Shown: positions 19,582 to 31,447, counted from the first letter of the stretch. The stretch: DNA of 64,000 nt from Pseudo-nitzschia pungens (GCA_037355855.1 CM074762.1:1674001-1738000), one strand, 5' to 3'. Numbers and translations: made by a program. Notes: generated by a model from the letters alone, not told the origin.

Positions 19582-21173
19582 TCTAACCAAAATCAATAGC
19601 AACTGTCGTGCTATGAATGGAATAGGTTAAGGTAGAACCATGCATGGAGTGTCGCTATGGGTTTGATCAGGATCGTTATTTTTTTTAACTTAGTCTGCTG
19701 TCGTTGTTCAAAAACTCGACACGATAAGGTTTTTTAAGTTACCGCACATACGGTAATCTTATGGTAGATTGGTCCTGGATAAGCTAGCGGAGGACCAATC
19801 AATTTTGAATCAGTCACGACTTCTCAGGACTGAATTATGTTTAGAAGTTTGTTCCTATTATTATGGTTCATACCATACGGTAAGGTTACGGTAACTTACG
19901 GTAAGGCACAAATACACTCTGTTGCCACAACGAACGATAAACGATTCTCAACAATTCACCAGTAACTTACCATTAACTTACCATGTCACGTACTCGTAAG
20001 TACCAGGCCTCGTACCCCTTCAAGGCCCAATTTACTACTTCGTACTTCGTAATACGGTACACGTACCGGCAGTTATTACAATGGTTTTTGTAAGTCGCTC
20101 TGTGAGGTAAATTAACCTTACCAGTAATCTTACTGAAAACGCACAACAAAAAATAATAATAATACGATCATCTTATTCTCTCATCAAGAGCTTTTTTTAA
20201 TCTCTCACTGTTCCACCAGATAATTACTTTCTTCTACTTTCTGATGAGCCATGTCTATCCGTCTGACTGACTGAGCACTGAGCATCTGTACTTCCCCAGT
20301 AGCGTTACTACGTCCATTTATTCACAAATAGGACATCAAAACTGAAACAAGATACTAGTAAGAGTATAAGGTTTTTGATCAATTTTCTTTCTTTGGCAAC
20401 AAGTCATGCTAGTGCTGTAATAAAAAATGATTGTGTTCTGCCTAATCTCTGAAACATTGTTCGCTTTCACTTTTGAGAAAGTAATAACGATGTCAAACTA
20501 AAAAAATACTGTCCTATCAAAGTTTTTTAGAGCCTCACTCATATTGATAGTAGTAGTACTAGGGTATTCATAGCTCGTTTGTGAAGCTTGCAGGATAATT
20601 CTTACCGGTACACAATTAGCTCCTCGAAGGGTCTACTAATATTTGCTGTGATTTTGCCGAGTGACCCTCTGCCCACAAGAAAAAATTACTGGACAAGCTA
20701 TTTTTGGGTACCAGTGTCAGGGTCGCGACAATTTTGGACAAAATCTTCTTCCAAACGCTGATGCCATGCGAATCGATGGCATACATCTGACTTGAGTTAG
20801 AACCCGAAGCATCTGGTGATTCAGATCCCACTCAATTACTACCGGTACCTTCGTTCTTCAGACTTTTCTACCCTACAAGTTTATCTATCAAGAGGCCCTC
20901 AATATTTTTTAGTTCGTGCTTAAGACCTTCGTTTCATAACACCAAAAACTCAAAGTAAGTCATACCAATAGTATGAATCCAATACAATTTTTGTAGATCA
21001 TTGCACGAGCGCGTAATAGAAGTTTAGGTTGTTTCACAACTTTCGGTCGGTTAACAATCGGATCGAATCTCTTCACACCTGTATGTCAATGTTCACCACG
21101 TTCAAAAATTGCTCGTATTAGTGTTATTTTTTTGCCAATTCAGTATACTTTTCTCCAGTGACCAGTGATGTTA
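19582..21173. other. Intergenic, no supported gene
   Basis: This is AT-rich sequence with several GTAAGTTACC/GGTAAGGTTAC-like motifs (19735-20135). A 71-codon minus frame at 20616-20831 is not convincing. It contains the promoter region of the nucleoporin gene, but I cannot point to a specific element. Confidence 0.5.
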
Positions 21174-21978
21174 TCATGTGTTCACATCTACGGTCTTGTT
21201 AGTAGAATTATCCCCGCTGGCGGATGCCTCCCATAATTTACTCTTCTGCTCAATGAAACCCTCGAGGTCGAAAGAATTTGGATTCACATTGAATACTCTT
21301 ACATTCACGTATTCGTCGTCGTCTTTGTAGTTGTCCAGCATCGATTTTACTACTTTCAGGCCTTCGCCGTCGTCTATTCCTTTGTTTAAAATGTCAGCTC
21401 TGACCAGAGTTAGATCCTTGTCCTTAGCATAATCGTCGAAAATAGAGAATGATAAAAGCGGCTGTGCTGCAGCGGGATCCATCTTATAATCCTCGAGGTA
21501 TGCCATGATGAAATGAGAAGGTTCAAAAAATTGCGATACTAACATAAAATGGCCATCATCGCGAAAGATTGGTTGAATATAGAATGGACTCGATTTGGCC
21601 CTCGTAAGAAGCGATTTGGTCTCGTTTCCTTTCAACACTAGACCGTGAACATTGTCCTTTTAGTTCGAGAGACAACCGATGCAAAAACGGTCGGGAGAAG
21701 CAATTCTAATTTCTTTAGTGAATTGATCGATAGAAAATTGAATTAATTGATCGTTTGAACTTTGCCCCCTCACGTACCTTGCCCTCGTGGTAGCTGTACC
21801 ACATTTCTGATATCTCCGTTGGTGTTTTATCCCCAACCAATTCTTTCTTCAGAATGTCCTGAAGTTTCTTTGGACCGGCGAAGCTGAAGCTGAAACATCG
21901 TTCGATCACACGAGGAGTCGGTGAGAGTTGTCGTTTGATTACAGAAGAGAGAAGGAGTCTTCTAGTCGCTGACTGCAT
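21174..21978 (-). CDS. ATPAF1: F1-ATPase assembly factor, ATP11/ATPAF1 family
   Basis: Two exons, 21778-21978 and 21174-21656, are joined across a 121-bp GTACGT...AAAG intron in phase 0 and give 227 aa. In the family, this mitochondrial chaperone binds free F1 beta subunit and prevents aggregation before assembly of the alpha3-beta3 hexamer. The N-terminus (MQSATRRLLLSSVIKRQL) is basic and hydroxylated with no acids, as expected of a mitochondrial presequence. The signature KLQDILKKELVGDKTPTEI with EMWYSYHEGK matches the conserved N-terminal helix region of ATP11. SPFYIQPIFRDDGHFMLVSQ in exon 2 matches the start of its beta-rich domain. The last 25 residues are Ser/Asp/Asn-rich and variable. 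The start ATG is the first in frame. Confidence 0.85.
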
Positions 21979-22789
21979 TATAGATGTTATTCAACCCTAC
22001 TATGCGAATTGCAATACAAATATCCTTAGAGAATAAACAAGTTGTGTCGATGCCGTAAACAGAGTGTAACGACAACATCAAAAAAATCAACACGGCACAG
22101 TAATCTAACGGTAATCTTAAAAGGCTTTCACCAGCGTCATCTGTCGTGTCCTGAAATTCATTCATTCATGATGCAAGATTGAAGATCCCAGTACGAGTTA
22201 ATACGGTAAGGTTTACCTGTACGAGAATTAGTGGAGTTGTAAAAATTAGAATTGAATAACATTTTTAGAACGTAGCTCTTATTTCGGCTGAAGAGGGGGA
22301 GTCTGGGGGTGGACAAAAGTGAAAAACGGTGAAAAAAAGTTTTTAATCTTAATAACTAGTAGGGGCAATTAAAAATTAGAATTTCGCATGTCGTACGTGT
22401 AATCGGTAAAGACAGTTATTTCAGTTACATAATCATCGACTGGTCGATGAAAAGAATCAAGAAACGTTACGGACACTTACAACTCCACACACTTACCGGA
22501 GCGCCAATCTTGTACTTCTCGACTGCGAAGGAGTTGAAAGTAACGTTTTACGGTGCGGTACAAAGTAAGTGTTTGAAGTAAGCTTACGTAAGGCTTACCA
22601 TGCTTTTTGTACGGTAAGGTTACTCTTAAAATCGTCTCGAATCTCGAATGCATCCATCGGTTGTCTCACAACGAGTTTGACGAAACTTCGAAGTAGGAGA
22701 AAGGAGAACTCGTAATCAATCTTGCCCAATCAAGATCGAAATACAGAAGAAAGGTAGAGTACGTGTAGTTGTTACTACTATCATTTTTT
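21979..22789. other. Intergenic, no supported gene
   Basis: AT-rich gap upstream of the ATP11-type gene and downstream of the Pcf11-type gene (both minus strand). It contains further GGTAAGGTTTACC- and CTTACGTAAGG-like words. A 67-codon minus frame at 21962-22165 is not convincing. Confidence 0.45.
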
Positions 22790-24743
22790 TTAATATGATA
22801 TTCTTGAGTCTTGCAATGTTTGGTCTGCAGTCACAATATCCGGTGATCCGAGATTTCTCCAACACGTTACATGGACGAACATTTCCTCTGATTCCTTTGC
22901 AGCTGCTTCATCGTTTAGAACCTCGATTTCTCTACAATTGTTGTACTTGTAAATCCCATCATCGTTGTCGAAAACCATCTTAAAGTTAATACCACAAATC
23001 ACACATCGATCGCGAGATTCATCAGCCGGCATTGTAAATGAGTCTGGATCAGCATCATCGTCCCCAGCCATTTGTCCAGATCCGTCCCTAGTGTCAGCAT
23101 TGGTTGATGCTGCTTGCGACTTCCCACCCTTGCTCCACATGTCATCATCGAGGTACCACCCCCGTTCATGTGTTGCCGTAATGCTCTTTTCTATTTGCTT
23201 TCTTTTGAACAATGCATCCATGTGCTTGGTAACCTCGAGCTGAGTTGCAAATCTCCGCCCATCATTGCTTATGAATGGTAATCCAACCTCGTATAATAGT
23301 CCAATAATTGCTTCGTTCAATATTTTGATCCCGTCATTCGTGAAAAGTGATCTGTCAATCTTAAAATAACTCGGAGCCAAAGTTCCAGACATTCCACTCA
23401 GACTCGAATAACCCGACGATGACATCTTCGATTTCGCTTTCTTGTTTTCCGATTCATCCTTGATTTGCTGCAATGTGTCTCTCAATAGACCGGCAGTCAC
23501 AGATACAGCGGCCAATACCCCGGTCATCTCGATGGCTTCCATTTGCGTGTAACGCTTGTCGATATTTGCGGACTCTCGCACCAGCCGGTGAAGGGATGCA
23601 ATAACATCGCGCGCTTCTTTTGTGTTTTTTACCAAGTTCAATTTCTCCCATTGCTTGCTGCGGTTCAATATCTCGGAGCTTCTGGTCTCAACCAAAAATG
23701 AAAGAACCTCTTCCGTTGCTTTCGATGCCGACAGAGTGGATGCTCCAGTGTTCCCTCCAACAGAAGCATCTTTATTTCTTCCTGACTCGCTCCTCAACGA
23801 TGTTTCAGCCATATCCTTTATTTGAATTAGCAAGTTGACATTGATAGCTGCCAAGCGTTCTAATGAAACCTTTTCCATCTCATCTTCGTCCTGTTGCATT
23901 TCATCCAATATTTTTTGCATAGCATCACGTAGCGCAGGTACGAGAGTCAGTCTTCCATTCTTCTGGCGATGTGGTTGCAAAAGTGGTATGAAATCAAGCG
24001 GGTGAGGATGTTGTTGGAAGATGGATAAAAAAATAATAATGGCATGAATTTACTTGAATGAAACGCCAATGCGAAAAGGAGCAATTGGAAGTTGAATGCG
24101 TTGTGTGGAGATACAGATGGTAATTAATTAAATCAACAATTCCTTTATTCGTATTCATACTATTGAAGCAAACACTGATGAGAAAAAGTTGCAGTAGACG
24201 TACCCCAATACTCAATCCTGCCTTTTCTAGCTCTGAATTAGCCGACAAACCACTGGAAGAAAAACAACTTCCCATGTCTTCCAACTTTTCCTGCGCAAAC
24301 ATCTTTCGACTGCCCCAAAGGTTCCATATTTTTTCTAGTTTCGCACGGTTCTCTTGCGGCAAGGCTTGATAAACTACCGGGAGCCAATTGGCAGCATCCT
24401 TTTCTACAAGCGGTACAAATTGACCCTTTACGTTGTATAAAATGGAGTCTAAAAGATAAACCAAAGGTAGCTTGCGATCGCTGTGTACAACAGTCGAGAT
24501 CAGAGGTTCACGAATTATGCTGTAGATGGCTGCGGCATTCCTGGAACTATCAGCGTAATCTTCTGCTACCATTGAAAGAGTGTTGATTTTTACTTTTTCT
24601 GCTCGAGTTCCGAGACCCTCCACCATTTCTTTGTATTCTTCTAGCTGGTCATCATCCATGTTGTCGTCCGATTCGCCGACAGTGTCTTCCATTTGTACAT
24701 CCTTCTCTTTCTGTTCGGAAGTTCCCGCCATTGAGTCGGACAT
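22790..24743 (-). CDS. PCF11: Pcf11-like cleavage factor (CID domain and C-terminal zinc knuckle)
   Basis: Two exons, 24204-24743 and 22790-23962, joined in phase 0 across a 241-bp GTACGT...GCCAG intron, give 570 aa. Pcf11 binds the phosphorylated RNA polymerase II C-terminal domain and acts in pre-mRNA 3' end cleavage and transcription termination in the nucleus. After an acidic start, residues about 35-150 form a CTD-interacting domain (INTLSMVAEDYADSSRNAAA, KLPLVYLLDSILYNVKGQFV). The middle is helical and Ser/Lys-rich. The C-terminus (about 498-546) carries CVICG...VHVTCW with a YKNC-like YKYNNCREI between, matching the family's C-terminal zinc finger. The frame reads on into the intron on the genomic strand, so the intron was set by splice sites and by the homologous K-N-G-R-L-T-L restart. 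Confidence 0.82.
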
Positions 24744-25439
24744 ACTCTTGGTTTCATTAAATGAAGGAAGTGGTGCACTTTTACGTGCGATGCCAATCAG
24801 GTAAACGATTTCAGTATCGGAAAAAAGTTTAACCGATCAACCAGAAGATCCTGACCTCACAAGGGATCGTCTTGTGTTTAGATACAAAGCTCGATATCTC
24901 TTGGAACAAAGAGATGATGTTGATGCTTTCAAGCGGACGCCGGGCTCAACTTCACTGTTGTATTGTATGGTCTCAAAAACGGACGCCGGGCTCAACTTCA
25001 CTGTTGTATTGTATGGTCTCAAAATACGAAGTAATAATAATAGAACTAATCCAGCTTGGGTCAAGGCCCAAAAATTGTCTGAACAACACAAGCAAGGGAA
25101 GAAGTTTCGAATTGTTCAGGCTGTATGGTAAGGTTACGAATAGAGCACTGGTGGTAACTTAACCTTACCTGCACAAGTACCGTAAGTTACGGTACGAGTA
25201 ACCTTACCAAATAATTATAATCACGATTACGTGCGTACCATATCGTACGATCTTCCCTCGTACCTATGTATGTGCATGATATCGTTCATCTTTATCGACT
25301 CTTGTCGGCCTTACCGTACCGGTTAACCTTACTTGTACGTACAAGTAAGATTACCAGTAACTTACCGGCTCTTTACCAGCATCGCGATGTATTGTTTTGT
25401 TTCTTTTCGATTCGGGGGACAAGGATCTGAATTGTTCAA
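24744..25439. other. Intergenic with an orphan coding-like segment
   Basis: On the plus strand, an open frame from about 24806 to 25131 reads like protein (DLTRDRLVFRYKARYLLEQR) but has no ATG upstream and no family I recognise. A 46-bp unit inside it is tandemly duplicated (24934-24979 and 24980-25024). The rest (25120-25380) is packed with GTAAGGTTACC-type motifs. I treat the segment as a possible gene remnant. Confidence 0.3.
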
Positions 25440-25928
25440 ATGTTTGGGGGAATCCGTTCGTCCGTCGGTGGAATCACGGGTAGCGTCCAGACCTCAAAAA
25501 TCAACGGCAATGGAGACCGTGAACCCGACCACAAGCAGAGAACACGGGAATATTTTCAGCGTTACGTTGTACCGCACGTATCGTTTTACTTAATTGCTGT
25601 GAATACTGCTCTGAGCGTGTCTAATCGATGCACGTCGGCTGGGAATAAGAAACCCTCCAACCTTTGGAACACTCCAAACGAGAAAATCTACAACAGCAGG
25701 TGAGACCATGACCGAGTGCAACGAACCCAGAGAAGTGATCGAAATCAGATATCTATGAAATCAATCTATACCAGTCGAAGCTACGTCAGATGGGTGAAGA
25801 AATATCAGGAAACAAAGTGAACATTCCCTTGGGCCGTTCCGACAGCTGTGTTATCGCGCTACTGGAGGGCATCCAATGGGAGCTATTTCCGTCACATCAC
25901 CCTTTCAAACAATGTGGCACACAATAGA
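25440..25928 (+). pseudogene. Possible small gene or remnant of unknown function
   Basis: An ATG at 25440 opens a frame (MFGGIRSSVGGITGS) that meets a good donor, CAG|GTGAGA, at 25700. From about 25742 a different frame reads NIPLGRSDSCVIALLEGIQW up to a TAG near 25927. The two parts look coding, but I found no acceptor that joins them in phase at a normal intron length. It may be a decayed gene, or one with an unseen exon. No family is recognised. Confidence 0.25.
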
Positions 25929-26139
25929 ATTGGCAATCAACATTTATCTCATGCTTATAGACTTATATTCTAACATTGATTGTCGTGTTGCTTCGTTTCC
26001 ATCACGTGTACCTCCCAACGAATTTGTATTCATTACAAACCTTTTTTAATTTAAACACTTCTCACCGTCAGCCTCTGCCGTCTTGAGCCGATTGCTGAAC
26101 GTTCTTTTACTATAGTTTTGTACTAAAACAACAACTACA

Positions 26140-26625
26140 ATGGCAGAGACAGATGCAATGGCTAAGGCCCGGGCGCAGATGATCGCCAAGCGATTCGGCG
26201 GTAGTTCGACATCGACTGGAGGAAAGGGATCGGTTCGAAGAAAGAAGAAGACTGTATCGAGAAGTGCTCAAGCCCAATCAGATGCCAAGCTCGGAACGAC
26301 ACTCAAGAAGCTTGGAGCCACCAACATCCCGGGAATTGAAGAAGTCAATCTCTTCAAGGAAGATGGCAAGGTCATCCACTTTTCACACCCCAAGGTCCAA
26401 GCTGCTATTGCCGCCAACACCTATGTTATCTCCGGACACAAAGAAGAAAAGGCATTGCAAGAGCTCTTACCATCCATTGTCTCGCAACTTGGTATGGAAA
26501 ACATCACTCAACTTCAAAACATGGCTGCGCAAGCCGGTGCTGGAGCGACCGAAGCCGCTGAGGATGACGACGACGACGTTCCCGACCTCGTTGAGGGCAA
26601 CTTCGAAGAAGTTTCCGAAAACTAA
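26140..26625 (+). CDS. BTF3: Nascent polypeptide-associated complex beta subunit (BTF3-like)
   Basis: A single exon of 161 aa. NAC-beta pairs with NAC-alpha at the ribosome tunnel exit, shields nascent chains and limits SRP access. The N-terminus carries the ribosome-binding basic motif GSVRRKKKTV (residues about 30-39). The NAC domain follows at about residues 50-115, with the diagnostic LKKLGATNIPGIEEVNLFKED and VIHFSHPKVQAA segments. The C-terminus is acidic (EDDDDDVPDLVEGNFEEVSEN), typical of the family. Length is close to the usual 150-165 aa. The ATG at 26140 lies in an A-rich leader (ACAACTACAATGG) and is the first in frame. Codon use is cleaner than in neighbours, as expected for a highly expressed gene. 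Confidence 0.95.
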   Translation: MAETDAMAKARAQMIAKRFGGSSTSTGGKGSVRRKKKTVSRSAQAQSDAKLGTTLKKLGATNIPGIEEVNLFKEDGKVIHFSHPKVQAAIAANTYVISGHKEEKALQELLPSIVSQLGMENITQLQNMAAQAGAGATEAAEDDDDDVPDLVEGNFEEVSEN

Positions 26626-28454
26626 GTTACAATACGATCACCATGGTCTAAAATAGGCTTTGTCATCAATCTATGAAGGGACAGATTTTTACAACTTTAT
26701 GGTGAATATGCCCGTCGTCTTTCATGCTGAACGATGAGCAAACTATAATATATTACGAATATAAAAATATCAACATAATCAATGCTAGGCATTGTACTTG
26801 CAGTATACATCCCATAACTGAGACTAAGAGGTTGCTACATTGCATCATCGTACCTCCACAACGTTCTTTCTAACATAGGTGATGCACGTGTCGTTATAAC
26901 TGATCATACGAAGTGCGGTAAAATACCACCATGTAACCCCTCAATTTCGTGGCGCAATCAGTTCTGTTATCAATAAACTGAAGATCCGTTTGGTGAATTT
27001 GCTACCTCGGTAAGCTATTCCGAGGTGAAAAGATGGGTGCCCAATGTGGAACGGATGGGATATGTGAGGAATCTTCGGTGACACAGAGGTGTATTCACAT
27101 CACAAAAAAGTGCCGAGGTTGGCAAATGGATATCTTCCATTGGTTCTCCCTTCGATCAATAAGACATTTACTACGTTTTTTTAAAATCAAAATTCATGGT
27201 CCTTTCCAACCTTGTAATCGTAACTGAAACGAGGACTTGTGCACACAACGTCAGCTACTAATTGTTCTCTTCCAATTTAGTATGATACTACTACTATGAT
27301 AATGCACCACAACGTGGAGCTTGTGATTTTTCATGAAACATTTGTATCAGCAAGTGATTGATTCAAGCGCCTAATTCTCCTTTACTTCTGCAGGGATGAG
27401 GTTTTCAATTCACATGGGAATCTTTTTCAAAAAGTAGTAGATTTTTCAGAGCCGGCCGTGTAATGGTAGTAACAGCAAGATCAGTTTCGTTGATTCAATT
27501 CTTATTTATGACACCTTTATTGGTCCTAGTAGCAGTCATCAGTTCACATGGTCGTATTCACACTTATTCAACCCAAGGAACACTAACCACCACCGAATGA
27601 CTTGATTTGATTACAAATACGAAAAGCACAATCACCATGTCAGCATGGATTCGTGTTGCAGAATGATTCAAAGTCCAAACACTTCCTCCTCTGCCAAGTC
27701 AGAAAAGGTTGCTGCCTAGTACATATTGCATATGCTACTAGTACTATGCATATGACAAACATTTCTTTCGTCTATCCATATAAAACAAAATAAGGTGAAT
27801 GTGAGTAGTACTAATAAGATTATTGTGATGACTATTTTTCTTCATTTTTTTATCACCGTAGACCTTGCGGTAAGGAAGAGAGACGCAATGAGTAATCTGA
27901 AGGTTTCTTGTACGAAATTGACTTTTTTTCTGTAACAAAATGCGTACGGTAAGGTTTACCTTACGTTGAGAACCTTACGTGTAATCAAAATGATGATAAC
28001 ATTGTGTTGCTGAAAAACAATTTGTCTTTCAAAAAGACATACTCCACGTATTTTAAATAATAATAATGTAATCGTAAAATCTTACTTATCGAAAATATTC
28101 TTTTCAGAGTCATTTTTTTTCACATCATTGATCATGTTGTTTTAATTAAAAAAAATACAGTAAGATTTATTAACCTTACTTCGTTCTTCTAAAAGAAGGT
28201 TTCGACTTAAAAAAAAATAACTTTGTCGATGTTTACTGCAGTAAACCTTACAGTACCGGTATCCACACTTGTAAACAAAAAAAAATGAAAAATCTGTTCC
28301 AACCAATCTGTCGACTATCGAGTCTTGAGTCTCGAGTTCAACTCCCAGAATCCAAAATCGTGACCATTCTTCATTCGACGTTTCCCTAACTTTCATTTAC
28401 AACAACCCACATTCACAGTAAGAAAGTCTTCACACGAGGCATAGATTGTTGATT
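26626..28454. other. Intergenic, 1.8 kb, no supported gene
   Basis: No convincing frame on either strand. It holds A/T-rich tracts, GTAAGGTTTACC-type words near 27945-27975, and the start region of the SPRY gene at its right end. Confidence 0.5.
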
Positions 28455-29495
28455 ATGGGCTGCTGCTGTTCTTGTTTTGGCGTGAGCAACGGATCAGTGG
28501 CAAAGGAAAATGAATTGGTCGAGAATGACATGTCGCGGCAATCCATTCATGTTCGTATGAGCAGCCCATCCATTCAGGTGACCGATGGCCTTTGCGCCAC
28601 AGGATCGGGGCTTGCTTTGATCGGAACTGCTTTGGAGCAAGATGCTGCTTACTGGGAGTTTCACATCACTCTACCGGCGAAAAAACATGTCGACACCATT
28701 CTTTTCGGGGTGAGCAGTAAGAAGGACAGAAATTTCTACAATGAGTTGAGCGACAAGGGGCAGCACGAGGAAGAAGGTGAGTACCGGCTATCTCGCTTTT
28801 CTTAAAGTGACAAAGATCTCCATTCATCTTAATGAATATATGGAACGAATGTAGAGTTCACGTGCGAATCTAAACGGATCTGGTGAACCCGAATAAATAA
28901 ATAATTCTGCTAACTTATGTTTCTACGCAGGATTGTCTTCTGATTCGAATGGAACAGGTTGGATGAGATGCGTAGAAGGACTACAAAACGGCGATGTTAT
29001 CGGAATAGCTCTACAGCAATCGGGTATGTGCATGTACAAGCTTTAGATCTCCTACAAGTATCTAGACAGTGCTATTGGGTCAGTAGTGGTAGTCTATTTT
29101 TTCAAAATGATGTTGAATTCCTTACTTTTCCCTTTTCTTATTCTCTGTAAAGACTTGCCAATGGTTCAATTCTTTCATAATGGGGAACCACTCTACGACA
29201 TCGCAGTTAATAGGTAAGAATTACTTTATGGACCTATGCAATGTCTCCTTGACGGGTACAAGTTGTTACGTGTTTTTCTGCCCCTCCGCTAATCACTCTT
29301 ACTGTCGAAATTCAAAATTCCGTTGACTTTCAATTTATCTGAAGATTCCGAGGAACCGTTTATCCATCCGTTTGCCTTCCAGTCTCTGTTGACAAAGAGT
29401 TGAAAGTCACTGCGGTTCTGGCCGAGCGTGAATTCAAGCACATGTCACCAGCTGCGAAGTTTGGGCCCATTATAGTAGCTAGAAGCATTGTTTGA
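28455..29495 (+). CDS. SPRY-domain protein with N-terminal acylation motif
   Basis: Four exons, 28455-28776, 28931-29023, 29153-29213 and 29345-29495, all with GT-AG introns and consistent phases, encode 208 aa. The N-terminus MGCCCSCFG has Gly2 and Ser6 of the N-myristoylation consensus plus five cysteines that could be palmitoylated, so membrane attachment is likely. The remainder is a single SPRY/B30.2-like fold: IQVTDGLCATGSGLALIGTA, YWEFHITLP, ILFGVSS, then GWMRCVEGLQNGDVIGIALQ and VQFFHNGEPLYDIAV, which are the typical ExGDVIGxxxDxxxxxxxFxxNG strands, and FRGTVYPSV. SPRY domains bind partner proteins; the partner here is unknown. A Met three codons upstream of the chosen ATG is a TTG, so the chosen start is firm. 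Its 3' end faces the fluoride channel gene 70 bp away. Confidence 0.82.
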
Positions 29496-29565
29496 CGTTT
29501 TTGTTTACTTAATGCCGGGGTGATAGGGAACAAGGGAACCATGAGTGCTCTGAAGTTACAAGTTA

Positions 29566-30471
29566 CTATGCTTTCGTCAAAATTTTCTTCACCATCATCA
29601 TTCCGACTCCTGCAGCCGCTATGGAACAGACATTGTTCGTGGCGATATACGCCAATGCCCTGGCAGTCCTACCCTCGGATAACCACGTCACAACGTCGAA
29701 GGAAAATGTGCTGAAGGTAGTGAAGCTACGAAAATCAACGGATAAATTGTCAGCTTGATCTATACCGCGTTCCGAATCATGATAGGAAGTAAGAATATAA
29801 ATAACGTGCTCTTGTCTCTTACCTGCCGCAGAAGCTAGTTCGAAACAATCATCATTAATTGTGACGGGCAGGAATGCATGAGAACTTTAGAAATCGGTGT
29901 AACAGGATATGCTGACCCAAAACGAGGCGAAGACGTAAAATTCTTTAATGATAAGATCCAACGTACCCGACACCCAACATCAACTTTGCCCTTGGCGTTA
30001 ACCCTTGAAACCTTTCCCATGGATTCTTAACGATTCCAGATTGGATTCTGTTGATCTTGTTTACGTCCACTGTAGGCATTCCATAGATCGCACCAAGCAA
30101 AAAGCTGCCCGATATGTTCAACCCAGCAGTGTGCTGTGGAACCGCCACGGCAGAGTGAAAGTAGTTAGCGAAATGAGTCCTTTCGAATGGTTGAACGACG
30201 CGAATTTTTCTTCTAGAGCACGTTTTACTACTTACCCACCCCGCGAGCTTACCGAATCGTTTAGGATCCGTAGCAATGAAATCTGCTGCCATCTTTCCCG
30301 CTTGGTACCGCGACAACGCGCCTTGTGGCATCAATAGAAACGGAAACAAGAGTTTTCACCGTGAGAAACAGCCAGGGACGATCGATATACTATAATATCG
30401 GAAAAACTTCACGTACCAAAGAAGGCGCCGACGCCAAGAGCTGCTACATCAACCGGCACTAAACCAGACAT
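29566..30471 (-). CDS. CrcB/Fluc-type fluoride channel with a 12-nt microexon
   Basis: Five exons on the minus strand, 30417-30471, 30236-30321, 29967-30133, 29823-29834 and 29566-29725, join in phase to give 159 aa. Fluc/FEX proteins export fluoride passively across membranes. Four hydrophobic helices fit the single-domain Fluc fold. Conserved signatures are present in order: GVGAFFGALSRY (helix 1 with the conserved Arg), WHTAGLNISGSFLLG (helix 2, Asn and GSFLLG), LGVGFCGSFTTFSTFSFD (helix 3 with the TTFSTF break that lines the pore), and a helix 4 ending in a basic tail. The fourth exon is only 12 nt, CTTCTGCGGCAG, flanked by ACTAG and GTAAGA; without it the GFCGS part of the motif is missing. 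Length is slightly above the bacterial 125 aa and it is not the fused two-domain form of fungal FEX. Confidence 0.85.
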
Positions 30472-31414
30472 TTGTGTTACGAGTAATTTTCGTGTTGATT
30501 ACGAAGTAATTGAGATGAGCTTTCAAAAATCGGGACGTTATGCTCGAATATCCAGTGTGAAATATATAATCCAGAGACAATAGCCGAGTAGCAATCTTTG
30601 TAATGCTCGATCACTGTTAGATAATATGATACATATGATCTTGGGGCAACGCTGATAAACTATCAAACAAGGAACAAGGATGCATCGGGGAAGATACCTG
30701 GTGCCTTGAAATGACGGATGAGTAAGTTACCGGCATGTACCGATGGTAGTATTTTTTTCCATCGGCACTGCTGAAGTGTGCGTTGTTCGTTGCGGTAACC
30801 TTACGAAGTACAGTAAGAACTAAGAACATAATTTTTTTCTCATCCAAGATGCGTTCAGCATGCTCAATGCAGCACGGACAACCCCAATTTTTTGTAGCAC
30901 AGAGTTCTTTCGATTGAAGATCCAGAAATTGCGCTCGTTTCGTCGCGCGAAGGTTTGAACGTGATCGTGACTCGTGACCTGATCCTGACATTTTGAGACG
31001 TAAAATGATTGGGGTGTCAAGGTGTGGAGATACGCGCCTCCAAACGTTTATTATTTTATCTCTCACGGAAACTGTTCATTTCCGACATGAATTAAGCGTT
31101 AAAAGTTTTTGTACCGTACGGTAGACTCGTAAGGCTTAACCTTACGAGTTCGCATTGGCACCTACCGTAGTGGTAAATTACCGTTAAACCTTACGTACGG
31201 TACAAACCGAAAACTCTTTTAGAATTTTGAAATCAACTCTGGTACCGGTACAAGTAATTAGCGTCGTTCCAGTAAGGTTACCATAATCTTGAATCTTACA
31301 TTCCTTTGGAAGGCTGTGTATTATGTATCGGGAGCGTAGAGTTACTACTACAAAGTTGAAAGTAAGAACCTTACTTGTACTTCTTGATTCTAATGTTTCT
31401 TTGGTTTCTCATTT

Positions 31415-31447
<33 letters not shown>

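Noticed and set aside
30617..31066. 149-codon minus-strand ORF with CPCC motif
   Set aside because: The second half runs through GTAAGGTTACCG intergenic repeats and no family or splice structure supports it.
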